From: a virus
Strand: one strand, 5' to 3'
DNA: 29,455 nt
IMG/VR virus record: IMGVR_UViG_3300007555_000027
Span: 1 to 29,455 of that record
Shown here: one piece after another, positions 20,943-29,226 of the stretch
Layout of the letters: each line of letters starts with the position of its first letter
Position numbering within the stretch: position 1 is the stretch's first letter
The notes under the pieces: model-generated
What the model was told of the DNA's origin: nothing
Database searches by the model: none
What the model saw: the letters and a program-made list of their open reading frames with translations, nothing else
Position numbers and translations under genes: made by a program

Positions 20943-21599
20943 ATGGCTGAGGAAAAGAAAAAACCGCGCGGCTTAGCGCAGGCGTTGGGTTTTAAGGACG
21001 GTCGCGACATGTTCGACGGCGGCGGCAGGAACGCGGTCGGCGACACCTTCAAGGGCGGTGGACCCCTGAGCGCATTGGCCAACGCTATGAATATTGCGCC
21101 CGCAGGTTATCACGCGAGGCAGGCGGAGGCCAGAGCCAACGCCCCAGCGCCAACACGCGCTGCGCAAATGCAGCAGCGGGGTTATCGCCAGCCGACGCGC
21201 GGCACGAAAGACTACAGATTTTTTCAAGATATTCGTGACGGCGGCGGAATGGGGTACAGCGGCAACAGTTTTCAAGGCGCAGGCGGGTACTCTGTCTTGG
21301 CGAAAATGCTTGGTGTAAATCCGCTCGGCTATGATGAGCGCATGGCCGAGGCACAGGCACTTGCCGCCACGACACCGCATATCGCGAGTGGCACAAGCGT
21401 CAGCGCCCCGCGGCGCGATTTTAGCGGAACCGAATTCGAACCGGCATCTTACCAGTTCGAACCTGTTGCAACGTCTCCGGTTTCTGGTCCGCTGCCAATT
21501 GAGGCAATGTCAATGGAAGAGCTGATCCGTATTGCTAATCAGGGTATTCACAACTCGACGCGCGATCGTCTCGGAAACGGTACTTTTATATACAAATGA
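20943..21599 (+). CDS. Putative virion protein with internal duplication (218 aa)
   Basis: GGAG precedes the ATG. Residues about 22-71 and 96-145 are two copies of one unit: FDGGGRNAVGDTFKGGGPLS aligned with RDGGGMGYSGNSFQGAGGYS, then AMNIAPAGYHARQAEARA with MLGVNPLGYDERMAEAQA. The linker is basic and Gln/Arg-rich, and the C-terminus is polar. No family is known to me. It is the first gene of the structural operon, beside a transglycosylase, and may be an ejected or internal protein. Duplicated Gly-rich motifs suggest binding to a repeated partner. Confidence 0.65.
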   Translation: MAEEKKKPRGLAQALGFKDGRDMFDGGGRNAVGDTFKGGGPLSALANAMNIAPAGYHARQAEARANAPAPTRAAQMQQRGYRQPTRGTKDYRFFQDIRDGGGMGYSGNSFQGAGGYSVLAKMLGVNPLGYDERMAEAQALAATTPHIASGTSVSAPRRDFSGTEFEPASYQFEPVATSPVSGPLPIEAMSMEELIRIANQGIHNSTRDRLGNGTFIYK

Positions 21600-21610
21600 G
21601 GTACTAACTC

Positions 21611-22129
21611 ATGGATGACTTACTTACTTTCGACAAACTTGTTGAGGCATTGATCCGTCGCGAGAGCAGCGGACGCGCCGATGCTATTTCTGATGGTGGC
21701 GCTGTGGGCCTTATGGGCATCATGCCAAAAGACTTCATGCAATCCCCACGCCGCAACGTGCCGAGCATATTCGACGTTGCGCGCGATGCCGGTTTTGAGA
21801 TCGAGCCGGAAGACGAGACCAAGAGCATGGCGATCCAGCTCCTAAAAAACCCAGACCTCAACATGGCTGTTGGCCGTCCTTACCTGCGTGAGCTGATGGA
21901 CGTGTTTGACAACGACACCGAAGGCTCCCTGACTGCGTACAACGCGGGCGTTAAGGGCTACGTCGACGCGGGTTCTTCTGCTGCCAACATGGATACCCGT
22001 GAGGCGCGTGAATACTCGACAAAGCTAAAGCAAGACTACAAGGACATCTTTGGATCGACTTTGCCTGACAATCTTGGCACTTTGACGTCACTGCGACCAC
22101 GCAGAAGGCCACGGGGGTTGTTAGACTGA
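21611..22129 (+). CDS. Virion lytic transglycosylase, SLT type
   Basis: The 172-residue product begins with VEALIRRESSGRADA, the SLT motif with catalytic Glu18, followed by GGAVGLMGIMP and the late motif GSLTAYNAG near 115. These are the hallmark blocks of lysozyme-like transglycosylases that cut the glycan strand. Lack of a signal peptide and the location in the structural operon point to a virion enzyme that opens peptidoglycan at DNA entry. The C-terminal Arg-rich tail (LRPRRRPRG) is unusual. Its stop overlaps the next start (TGATG). Confidence 0.85.
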   Translation: MDDLLTFDKLVEALIRRESSGRADAISDGGAVGLMGIMPKDFMQSPRRNVPSIFDVARDAGFEIEPEDETKSMAIQLLKNPDLNMAVGRPYLRELMDVFDNDTEGSLTAYNAGVKGYVDAGSSAANMDTREAREYSTKLKQDYKDIFGSTLPDNLGTLTSLRPRRRPRGLLD

Positions 22130-23892
22130 TGCTTTTAGAACGCTACATCCCGCCAAACCTGCGCGGCCCGATCCGCGACGCCGGAAACATCGGCTACTCG
22201 ATATTGGACAACGTGATCGGCATCGAGGACGGATACCGAAGCGCCGGCGAGCGTTTTAAGGACGAATTGTTCGAGAACCCTAAAGGCGTTGCCAAGCAGA
22301 TCGGCTCCGGCATGCTTGAGGGCGCGAAAGACTTGCTTTCCGACCCGATCGGCACCGCAATCGGCACCGCAAAGGGTGTTATAACGGATGTAGCACAGTC
22401 AACAGGCCGCGCAGCCAAAGGTGCTGCGGGATACCTGCCAGAAGGCGTTGAGCTGAAGAGCGCGACGATGGAGCAAATCCGTGCCGCGAATGACGCCTAC
22501 ACCGGCGACCTATTTGCGATGACTGGCGTGATACCTGCTGCCAGCGGCACCCGCGCCGCTGTCCGTGCTGCGGGCAACGTAGATGTTGGCGCTCGTACAG
22601 CGGACGCAATCGGCCTTGGCCGCTCAATCGCGTCTGGCGACATCGAGGGCATCGGCGAAGTGTTCCAGCGTAGCGGCGAGGCTCGCAGCTTGAGCGCTGA
22701 CATACCCAGAAAACCTGTGCGTGGTTATGACCCGAAAGATATTTCTCGCCTTGAGGCTAACATTGGCCTGCGTGATGAGCGCGGACGTGCCAAGCCAGAA
22801 GCGCTCAAAGCGCTCGCGTCTCAATTTGACGCTGCTGGCAATCGGATTAGCAACATTAAGCCTGATAAAAAGACCGGACTGACGTACAATCACCCTGCAT
22901 CGAACGTGCGTATGAACACGCCCGTCGAAGAGCAGGTTGTAGACAGCCGCACGCGTGGTGAAGCCAACCCCCGCAAGGACACCACCATCAAGCTGGGCGA
23001 TGGGCTTATTGCGGCGTTCGGGGACCGTGTTGTCGCGGATCGAGACATATTAGGTTATTCCGATAGGAAGTTAAGAAGCCCGCACAGTTTGTTCGGCGGT
23101 TCTGGCTTCTTGCGTGACAGCTTGAATAAAGAGATATGGGCATCTGACGAAAATGTCACAAAGCCACTGCTCGCATCTTTGAATAGGGCATCACAAGATG
23201 GCCTTACCCCTCGCATGATTTACACGTCTATGGGCGCACAGTCATCAGACTTTGCCACAAACGAGCTGATCAGAGACTACATTCGAGACGTCGATGTTGA
23301 TCCAAAAATGCGTGAGCTTTTGGCGGATAAACTAAAGGCGTCTAAGGACTTTACCGATAAAGATTTCCCGTACGAAGATTTGATCTCTGGCGGCGACACG
23401 CGCCGCAATACGCGCGGCCTCTTGGATGGTGTTGACGAGTACATCGGCAATATGAACGGCTCAAATCGTCGCGCTATTTGGCAGGCATTAGATAGCGCAA
23501 AATTCCGCGACGCTGGTATACCTATTGGCGAGATGCGTTTGGCACAGACTGATCCTGACCTGTTGTACGCCAATCCCTTTGACACTGGCCTAAATTTAGG
23601 CTCTCCGGACCTCAGCAAGGGGCTGTCTGCCAAGGCGGCGCACCCAGTGTATCCAACGGCCATAGCTGGTGAATATGACGGCAGCTTGCCGGTGCAGGTT
23701 CCAGCAGCCCTTACATTTAGAGATTTCTTTAATATGCGTCGCGGTTTGCTTGAAGGTGTTAAGCCAAGCGCAGCAGCATCAGACCAGAGATCGTTCTTGA
23801 TGTCTCACGGAAACATCGTATCAGAAGCGGATCGGCAGATGGTAGATGAGATTGACGAATTTACAGAATACTGGCGCGCTTTCAACGAGTAG
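22129..23892 (+). CDS. Large putative internal virion protein (587 aa)
   Basis: The 587-residue product has an N-terminal part with helical and glycine-rich stretches (MLEGAKDLLSDPIGTAIGTA; TGVIPAASGTRAAVRAAGNV) and a long polar C-terminal part with conserved-looking blocks (YTSMGAQSSDFATNELIRDY; FRDFFNMRRGLLEGVKPSAA; NGSNRRAIWQALDSAKFRDA). No enzyme family can be named. It is coupled to the transglycosylase and placed just before the portal, as are internal proteins or head-associated effectors in several marine podophages. Virion packaging is inferred from context only. Confidence 0.65.
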   Translation: MLLERYIPPNLRGPIRDAGNIGYSILDNVIGIEDGYRSAGERFKDELFENPKGVAKQIGSGMLEGAKDLLSDPIGTAIGTAKGVITDVAQSTGRAAKGAAGYLPEGVELKSATMEQIRAANDAYTGDLFAMTGVIPAASGTRAAVRAAGNVDVGARTADAIGLGRSIASGDIEGIGEVFQRSGEARSLSADIPRKPVRGYDPKDISRLEANIGLRDERGRAKPEALKALASQFDAAGNRISNIKPDKKTGLTYNHPASNVRMNTPVEEQVVDSRTRGEANPRKDTTIKLGDGLIAAFGDRVVADRDILGYSDRKLRSPHSLFGGSGFLRDSLNKEIWASDENVTKPLLASLNRASQDGLTPRMIYTSMGAQSSDFATNELIRDYIRDVDVDPKMRELLADKLKASKDFTDKDFPYEDLISGGDTRRNTRGLLDGVDEYIGNMNGSNRRAIWQALDSAKFRDAGIPIGEMRLAQTDPDLLYANPFDTGLNLGSPDLSKGLSAKAAHPVYPTAIAGEYDGSLPVQVPAALTFRDFFNMRRGLLEGVKPSAAASDQRSFLMSHGNIVSEADRQMVDEIDEFTEYWRAFNE

Positions 23893-23912
23893 ACCGACAA
23901 AGGAACCAATAA

Positions 23913-26036
23913 ATGGACTATGAAATCAACCAGATGATGTCGGTGCTCGAAGAAGAGCTAAACCCAGACGTGATGAAGGACGACGAGCTGCAAGGCATCG
24001 TCGGCAAGGAGATTGAAGACGCAATCGACTACATCGACAACTGGATCAGCCCGATGCGCGCAACGGCGACGCAGTATTATCGCGGCGATCCGTTCGGCAA
24101 TGAAGAGGAAGGCCGCAGCCAAGTTGTCTCAATGGACGTACGCGATACCGTACAGGCCATTATGCCGTCCTTGATGCGTATCTTTCACGGCACAGATCGC
24201 ACTGTTGAGTTTGTCCCGCAGGGTCCAGAGGACGTTGCAAGCGCTGCACAGGCCACAGACTACGCCAACTTCATCATAAATCGCGATAATAACGGTTTCC
24301 TCGAAATGCACAGCGCGTTTATGGATGCACTAGTTCGTAAGGTTGGCATCATCAAAGTCTACTGGGATGACCAGACTAAGTTTGAGACGTACGACATGAG
24401 CGGCCTCGATGACGCGTCTCTTAACGCGCTGATGTCTGACCCAGATGTCGAAATCGAGATTACGGCGTCCACGCCTGTCGGCGAGCCAATGATGGACGAA
24501 ATGACCGGCATGATCATTGAGCCTCCGATGGAGCATTCCGTTCGCGCCACATACACGCACCCAGACGGTCGTGTGAAGGTCGAGGCTGTCCCGCCGGAAG
24601 AGTTTCTGATTTCTCGCGAAGCTAAGTCGGTCGAGCAGGCTGACTACGTTGCACACCGTCGCATTGTCACCGTCTCAGAGCTTGTTGCAATGGGTTACGA
24701 CTTCGACGAGGTGTCAAAGCTAGGCTCAGCGCACGAAGACATGTCAACCAACGTCGAGCGCTACACGCGCAACAAGGCGCTGTCTAACGAGATGAATGAG
24801 CGCAACGATCCTGCGATGAAAAAGGTTCTCTACGTCGAGAACTACATCAAGGTCGATTATGATGGCGACGGCATTGCTGAACTGCGCAAAATTTGCACAG
24901 CAGGCGACGGCAACAAAATCCTAATGAATGAGCCATGCACAATGGCACCGTTTGCCACAATGTGCCCCGATCCTGAAGCTCATGATTTCTTCGGGCATTC
25001 CGTCGCTGAGACAGTCATGGACATTCAGCGCATCAAGTCTTCCATCATGCGCAACACGCTTGACAGCTTGGCGATGTCCATTCACCCACGCATTGCTGTG
25101 ACCGAGGGTATGGTCAACATGGATGACGTTATGTCAACGGAAGTCGGCGCGATTATCCGACAGCGCTCTGCCGGTCAGGTGCAGCCACTGTCCATGCCAT
25201 TTGTCGGTCGCGAGGCGTTTCCGGTCCTGCAATACATGGATCAGGTCAAAGAGGCCCGCACAGGCATCTCAAAGGCGTCTGCAGGGCTTGATGCCGGCGC
25301 TCTGCAATCATCTACCGCAACTGCGGTCAACGCCACTGTAAGCGCAGCGCAGCAGCACATTGAGCTGATCGCCCGCATCTTTGCTGAGACCGGCGTCAAG
25401 CGCATGTATCAACTGGTGCTGCACTTGATTACGACGCACCAAGATCGCGAGCGCATGGTCCGATTAAGCAACGAATTTGTGCCGATCGACCCACGCGCAT
25501 TCGACTCAAATATGGACGTCACTATTAACGTGGCTTTGGGTCGAGGTTCCGACACTGAGCGCATGATGATGCTCCGACAGATCGGCGAGATGCAGAAAGA
25601 GGCGATGGCGACGATGGGTCCGCAGAACCCGCTGACCGACATCAGCAAGCTCTCCAACACTCTGAAAGCAATGACAGAGCTTGCAGGCTTCAAGGATACC
25701 TCGCAATTCTGGGCAGACCCAGCACAATTCCAGCCGCCGCCAGCGCAAGATAAGCCCGACATCAACGAGCAGTTGATACAGGTGCAAATCCAGCAGATAC
25801 AGGCGGACATGCAGAAGAAGGCGGCAGAGTTGCAGCTTGGGCGCGAAAAGATGATTATGGACGATGATCGCAAGCGCGACGAGCTTGAGGCTGAGCTATA
25901 CGTTAAGGCTGAAGAAATGCAGGCCAAGTACGGCACGCAGCTCAACGTGGCCAAGATCAAGTCTGACATGTCGATCGACCGCGAAGTGATGAAGGCGCAG
26001 GCCGACATAATTAAGGATGCTACGCGTGAAGTCTAA
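23913..26036 (+). CDS. Portal protein, P22 type
   Basis: The 707-residue product starts after AAAGGA. The N-terminal block YIDNWISPMRATATQYYRGD, then SQVVSMDVRDTVQAIMPSLM and RIFHGTDRTVEFVPQGPED, is the typical start of P22-like portals, and the centre has the stem/wing segments (FGHSVAETVMDIQRIKSSIM). The end is a long Gln/Met-rich helix with many charged heptads, like the barrel of P22 gp1. Twelve copies form the DNA gate at one capsid vertex. The length near 700 residues also fits the P22 class. Confidence 0.92.
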   Translation: MDYEINQMMSVLEEELNPDVMKDDELQGIVGKEIEDAIDYIDNWISPMRATATQYYRGDPFGNEEEGRSQVVSMDVRDTVQAIMPSLMRIFHGTDRTVEFVPQGPEDVASAAQATDYANFIINRDNNGFLEMHSAFMDALVRKVGIIKVYWDDQTKFETYDMSGLDDASLNALMSDPDVEIEITASTPVGEPMMDEMTGMIIEPPMEHSVRATYTHPDGRVKVEAVPPEEFLISREAKSVEQADYVAHRRIVTVSELVAMGYDFDEVSKLGSAHEDMSTNVERYTRNKALSNEMNERNDPAMKKVLYVENYIKVDYDGDGIAELRKICTAGDGNKILMNEPCTMAPFATMCPDPEAHDFFGHSVAETVMDIQRIKSSIMRNTLDSLAMSIHPRIAVTEGMVNMDDVMSTEVGAIIRQRSAGQVQPLSMPFVGREAFPVLQYMDQVKEARTGISKASAGLDAGALQSSTATAVNATVSAAQQHIELIARIFAETGVKRMYQLVLHLITTHQDRERMVRLSNEFVPIDPRAFDSNMDVTINVALGRGSDTERMMMLRQIGEMQKEAMATMGPQNPLTDISKLSNTLKAMTELAGFKDTSQFWADPAQFQPPPAQDKPDINEQLIQVQIQQIQADMQKKAAELQLGREKMIMDDDRKRDELEAELYVKAEEMQAKYGTQLNVAKIKSDMSIDREVMKAQADIIKDATREV

Positions 26037-26268
26037 GCAGCAAATAATTGACGACGGGAACGAGGCTTCCCGTCTTCTACGTGACACTGATTTCATCCGC
26101 TTTATGGCTGAGATCGAGCAGGATTGCTGGGAGGAATTTAAGACAACCTCAGCCAGCGATAGTGAGGCCCGCGAGGGCATTTACATGAAACTGCGCGGCG
26201 TTCAGGCGGTAGGCCAGAAGCTGCGTGCAATGCAGGATAATGCAGCTATTGAAAAAAAGTCAAAATAG
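26026..26268 (+). CDS. Small protein after the portal (80 aa)
   Basis: GTG at 26026 is preferred because AAGGA lies eight bases upstream; the ATG at 26017 overlaps that signal. The gene overlaps the portal by 11 bases. The product is helical and charged (QQIIDDGNEASRLLRDTDFI; MAEIEQDCWEEFKTTSASD) and is of a type often found between portal and scaffold genes. Function unknown; an assembly helper is possible. Confidence 0.7.
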   Translation: MKSKQQIIDDGNEASRLLRDTDFIRFMAEIEQDCWEEFKTTSASDSEAREGIYMKLRGVQAVGQKLRAMQDNAAIEKKSK

Positions 26269-26289
26269 CGCATAATAGGGAGTAGACGC

Positions 26290-27294
26290 ATGTCAGACAC
26301 CAGCAACCCACTAGGGACTGATCTGAACACCGCACAAAATGCAATCAGAGCCATGATCGCGCCTCAAGAGGATAACGTGACAGAGCCTGATGCGCTTGAG
26401 GGTGAACCCGTAGAGCAATCTATGGACGAAGCCGAAATGCCGGAAGAATATTCAGAGGAGCAATCTGAAGAATATGATGAAGGCGAACTCGAAGCAGAGG
26501 ACGAAGCTGAAGAGTTTGACGACGCATCCTTTGACCTTATGTCGGCAACTGTCGATGTAGACGGCGAAGAGATTACCGTTGAAGAGCTAAAACGCGGACA
26601 ACTCCGGCAGAGAGATTACACTCGTAAAACTCAGGCGCTTGCAGAACGCACCCGTGAGGTGGAGACGCAAGCAGAAGAGATTGAGCGAGAGCGTGCCCAA
26701 TACGCTCAGATGCTGCCAGCACTACAGCAGCGGATAGAGCAATCGGTCGAACAGGAGCCAGACTGGGACACTCTGTATGATGCAGACCCTACGATGGCAG
26801 CGAAGGCAGAACGTCAGTGGCGTAAGCAGAACGAAGAGCGCAATGCTCAACTGCAAGCGGTACAGGCTGAACAGCAGCGGATGCAGCAGCTACACCAGCA
26901 AAAGGTGCAGCACATGCAGATGCAATTTGTTGAACAGCAGCGTGAAGTGTTGCCTGAGATTATCCCAGAGTGGCGTGACAAAAAAGTCGCCACAAAAGAA
27001 GCGGGCGATCTAAAAGATTTCTTGGTTCGGGAAGGTTTCAGTGAGCAAGACATTAGCGGATTGACGAATGCAACGCTTGTGAAACTAGCGCGTAAGGCAA
27101 TGCTATATGATCGCGGACAAACGCGTGCGAAGACGGCAAAACAGAAGCCGAAACAGCAAGCGTCCAAGACATTGAAAAGCGGAAGCCGAGCGACACAGCC
27201 GAGACCAAAGGGCGAGCAACAACAAGCGCTACAGCGCGTACGTCAAAGTGGCCGTGTCAATGATGCCGCGGCTGCAATCAAATCTCTACTTTAG
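26290..27294 (+). CDS. Capsid scaffolding protein
   Basis: The 334-residue product has an extremely acidic N-terminal third (EEYSEEQSEEYDEGELEAED), a short VDGEEITVEELKRGQLRQRD segment common in phage scaffolds, a Gln/Glu-rich coiled coil (about residues 115-220; QQRMQQLHQQKVQHMQMQFV) and a basic C-terminus (about residues 275-320) that could bind the coat protein. Its position between portal and coat genes is the classical scaffold position. GGGAG precedes the start. It should be absent from mature virions. Confidence 0.85.
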   Translation: MSDTSNPLGTDLNTAQNAIRAMIAPQEDNVTEPDALEGEPVEQSMDEAEMPEEYSEEQSEEYDEGELEAEDEAEEFDDASFDLMSATVDVDGEEITVEELKRGQLRQRDYTRKTQALAERTREVETQAEEIERERAQYAQMLPALQQRIEQSVEQEPDWDTLYDADPTMAAKAERQWRKQNEERNAQLQAVQAEQQRMQQLHQQKVQHMQMQFVEQQREVLPEIIPEWRDKKVATKEAGDLKDFLVREGFSEQDISGLTNATLVKLARKAMLYDRGQTRAKTAKQKPKQQASKTLKSGSRATQPRPKGEQQQALQRVRQSGRVNDAAAAIKSLL

Positions 27295-27303
27295 GAGGCC
27301 ATT

Positions 27304-28257
27304 ATGGCTATCGTAGCAAATACATTCACCTCTTTTTCAGCCAATGGCGTGAGAGAGAGCCTTTCTGACATCATCTCAAACGTGTCCCCAGAAGAAGTGC
27401 CTGTGCAGTCAAACATCGGCTCTGAAAACGTGTCCAACACGTATTTTGAGTGGCAGACAGACACACTTGCAGCAACTTCTACAGCGGCTGTAATCGACGG
27501 CGACGACGTTTCATCATTCGATGCAACATCTGCCACAACACGCGTGGGCAACTACACGCACATTCTTCGCCGCACAACTGTTGTTGCTGACAACCTTTCT
27601 TCACAAGATTTGGCTGGCCGTAACGACGAACTTAGCTTCCAGCTTGCAAAGCGCGGCAAAGAGCTACGCCGTGACATCGAGGCTGTGTTGACAGACAACA
27701 ACGCTCAAGTTGCTGGCAACTCTTCAACTGCACGCGAAACTGCCGGTTTGGGTGCATGGATCGCAACCAACGATAACTTCGGCACTGGCGGTGCTTCACC
27801 AACTGGTGACGGTTCCGATGCGCGTACAGACGGCACGCAGCGCGATTTGACAGAAGCAATGGTCAAAGATGCGATGCAAAAGGCGTACACAGCAGGCGGT
27901 CAGCCATCAATCTTGATGGTCGGTCCACACAACAAAACTGTTGTATCCGGCTTCGCAGGTATTGCGGCTCAGCGTTACCAAGCACCTTCAGATGGCCCAA
28001 CAACCATCATCGGCGCTGCTGACGTCTATCTATCTGATTTTGGTACACTTTCTGTGACGCCAAACCGCTTCATGCGTGAGCGTGACGCGCTGCTGCTTGA
28101 CCCTGAGTACGCGTCTGTATGCTTCTTGCGCCCAATCCAGCAAGTTGAACTTGCGAAGACTGGCGACGCAGAGAAGCGTATGGTCATCGCAGAGTTTGGA
28201 CTGAAGGTCTTGAATGAGCAGGCACACGCTGGTGTGTTCGACTTGACTACATCATAA
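27304..28257 (+). CDS. Major capsid protein, DUF5309/SU10-like
   Basis: The 317-residue product starts MAIVANTFTSFSANGVRESL, followed by PEEVPVQSNIGSENVSNTYF and EWQTDTLAAT, the recognisable opening of the DUF5309 coat family of marine and other podophages. A later block (AGGQPSILMVGPHNKTVVSG) and the ending LRPIQQVELAKTGDAEKRMV match the HK97-like fold of this group. AGGAGG gives a strong ribosome site. A very stable UUCG hairpin follows the stop, which fits a highly expressed gene. Confidence 0.93.
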   Translation: MAIVANTFTSFSANGVRESLSDIISNVSPEEVPVQSNIGSENVSNTYFEWQTDTLAATSTAAVIDGDDVSSFDATSATTRVGNYTHILRRTTVVADNLSSQDLAGRNDELSFQLAKRGKELRRDIEAVLTDNNAQVAGNSSTARETAGLGAWIATNDNFGTGGASPTGDGSDARTDGTQRDLTEAMVKDAMQKAYTAGGQPSILMVGPHNKTVVSGFAGIAAQRYQAPSDGPTTIIGAADVYLSDFGTLSVTPNRFMRERDALLLDPEYASVCFLRPIQQVELAKTGDAEKRMVIAEFGLKVLNEQAHAGVFDLTTS

Positions 28258-28264
28258 GTCATGA

Positions 28265-28286
28265 CGGGGCGGCTTCGGTCGCCCCG
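28265..28286 (+). other. UUCG-tetraloop hairpin after the coat gene
   Basis: CGGGGCGGC, loop TTCG, then GTCGCCCCG: a nine-base-pair stem with one G-U pair, closed as C(UUCG)G. There is no U-tract. It starts seven bases after the coat stop and ends before the next ribosome site, so it may protect the coat message or attenuate read-through. Confidence 0.7.
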
Positions 28287-28306
28287 ATCACTTCAGGAGG
28301 GTAACT

Positions 28307-28606
28307 GTGAAAAGAATTTTCAGCCAAGACGACGCCACCGGAATTACGAAATACTGGCACGTCACGGGAAATGGTGAATACGTTGTTGAGACACAGCAGA
28401 ATGTCTCCGCTATCGTTGAGGCGAACAAGCGCCAGTACAACGACACACCTAACAAACATGGCGATCTTAATAAGGTGGCCACGATCCCGCTTTCAGTGTA
28501 CTATGAGCTGAAGCGCAAAGGTATAGCTGACGATCCAAAAGCCTTAAAAAAGTGGATGAACGACAGCGAAAACCGAGTATTTAGAACAAGGGCAGGTACG
28601 CTGTGA
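28307..28606 (+). CDS. Small protein after the coat gene (99 aa)
   Basis: GTG at 28307 follows AGGAGG seven bases upstream. The 99-residue product starts with a beta-hairpin (FSQDDATGITKYWHVTGNGE), then a polar stretch (NKRQYNDTPNKHGDLNKVAT) and a C-terminal helical half (LSVYYELKRKGIADDPKALK; KWMNDSENRVFRTRAG). Similar small proteins are found after coat genes in marine podophages; no function is known. The stop overlaps the adaptor start (GTGA). Confidence 0.75.
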   Translation: MKRIFSQDDATGITKYWHVTGNGEYVVETQQNVSAIVEANKRQYNDTPNKHGDLNKVATIPLSVYYELKRKGIADDPKALKKWMNDSENRVFRTRAGTL

Positions 28607-29226
28607 GCATCACAACATACGCAGAGCTGAAAACGTCAATCACTGACTTTCTCAACCGCGACGATCTAGACACAGCCACCCCGACGTTTATTTCGTTGGC
28701 CGAGGCTGATATGCAGCGCAAGATACGCCACTGGCGTCAAGAAAAGCGCAGCAATGCCAACCTCAACTCGCGATACAGCGATGTGCCAAGTGATTTCTTG
28801 GAGGTTATTCGGTTTGGCGTGTCTGGCGGAAATCACTCAACTCTTGAGATTATAAGTCAGGGCGACATGCTCGATCTGCGCATGAAGAGCAGGGACGCGT
28901 CTGGCTCTCCGCGTTATTATGCGCTTACGGCAGGCGAAATTGAGCTATTCCCGACGCCATCAGCGGTCACGGCGACTGAGTTGTACTATTACAGCAAAAT
29001 TGACGGCTTGAGCGACAGCAACACGAGCAATTGGCTTCTGCAGAACCACCCTGACGCCTATTTGTACGGCGCACTGGTCCACTCCGCTCCATACTTGGCC
29101 GACGATGCCCGTGTGGCGGTCTGGGCCTCGTTGTATCAAAATGCAATTGGCGCTATAAACACTGAGAGTGAATCCGTCAAATTTGGTGGCTCTGGTCGTC
29201 GCCTTAAAATCAGAGGGCTAACATGA
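28603..29226 (+). CDS. Head-tail adaptor, P22 gp4-like
   Basis: GTG at 28603 overlaps the previous stop. The 207-residue product begins YAELKTSITDFLNRDDLDTA and FISLAEADMQRKIRHWRQEK, typical of phage adaptor proteins that dock under the portal, followed by a beta-rich middle (SPRYYALTAGEIELFPTPSA) and a helical end (DAYLYGALVHSAPYLADDAR). Length fits the group. Its stop overlaps the tail-fibre start (ATGA). It would form the ring between the portal and the gp10-like protein. Confidence 0.85.
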   Translation: MSITTYAELKTSITDFLNRDDLDTATPTFISLAEADMQRKIRHWRQEKRSNANLNSRYSDVPSDFLEVIRFGVSGGNHSTLEIISQGDMLDLRMKSRDASGSPRYYALTAGEIELFPTPSAVTATELYYYSKIDGLSDSNTSNWLLQNHPDAYLYGALVHSAPYLADDARVAVWASLYQNAIGAINTESESVKFGGSGRRLKIRGLT

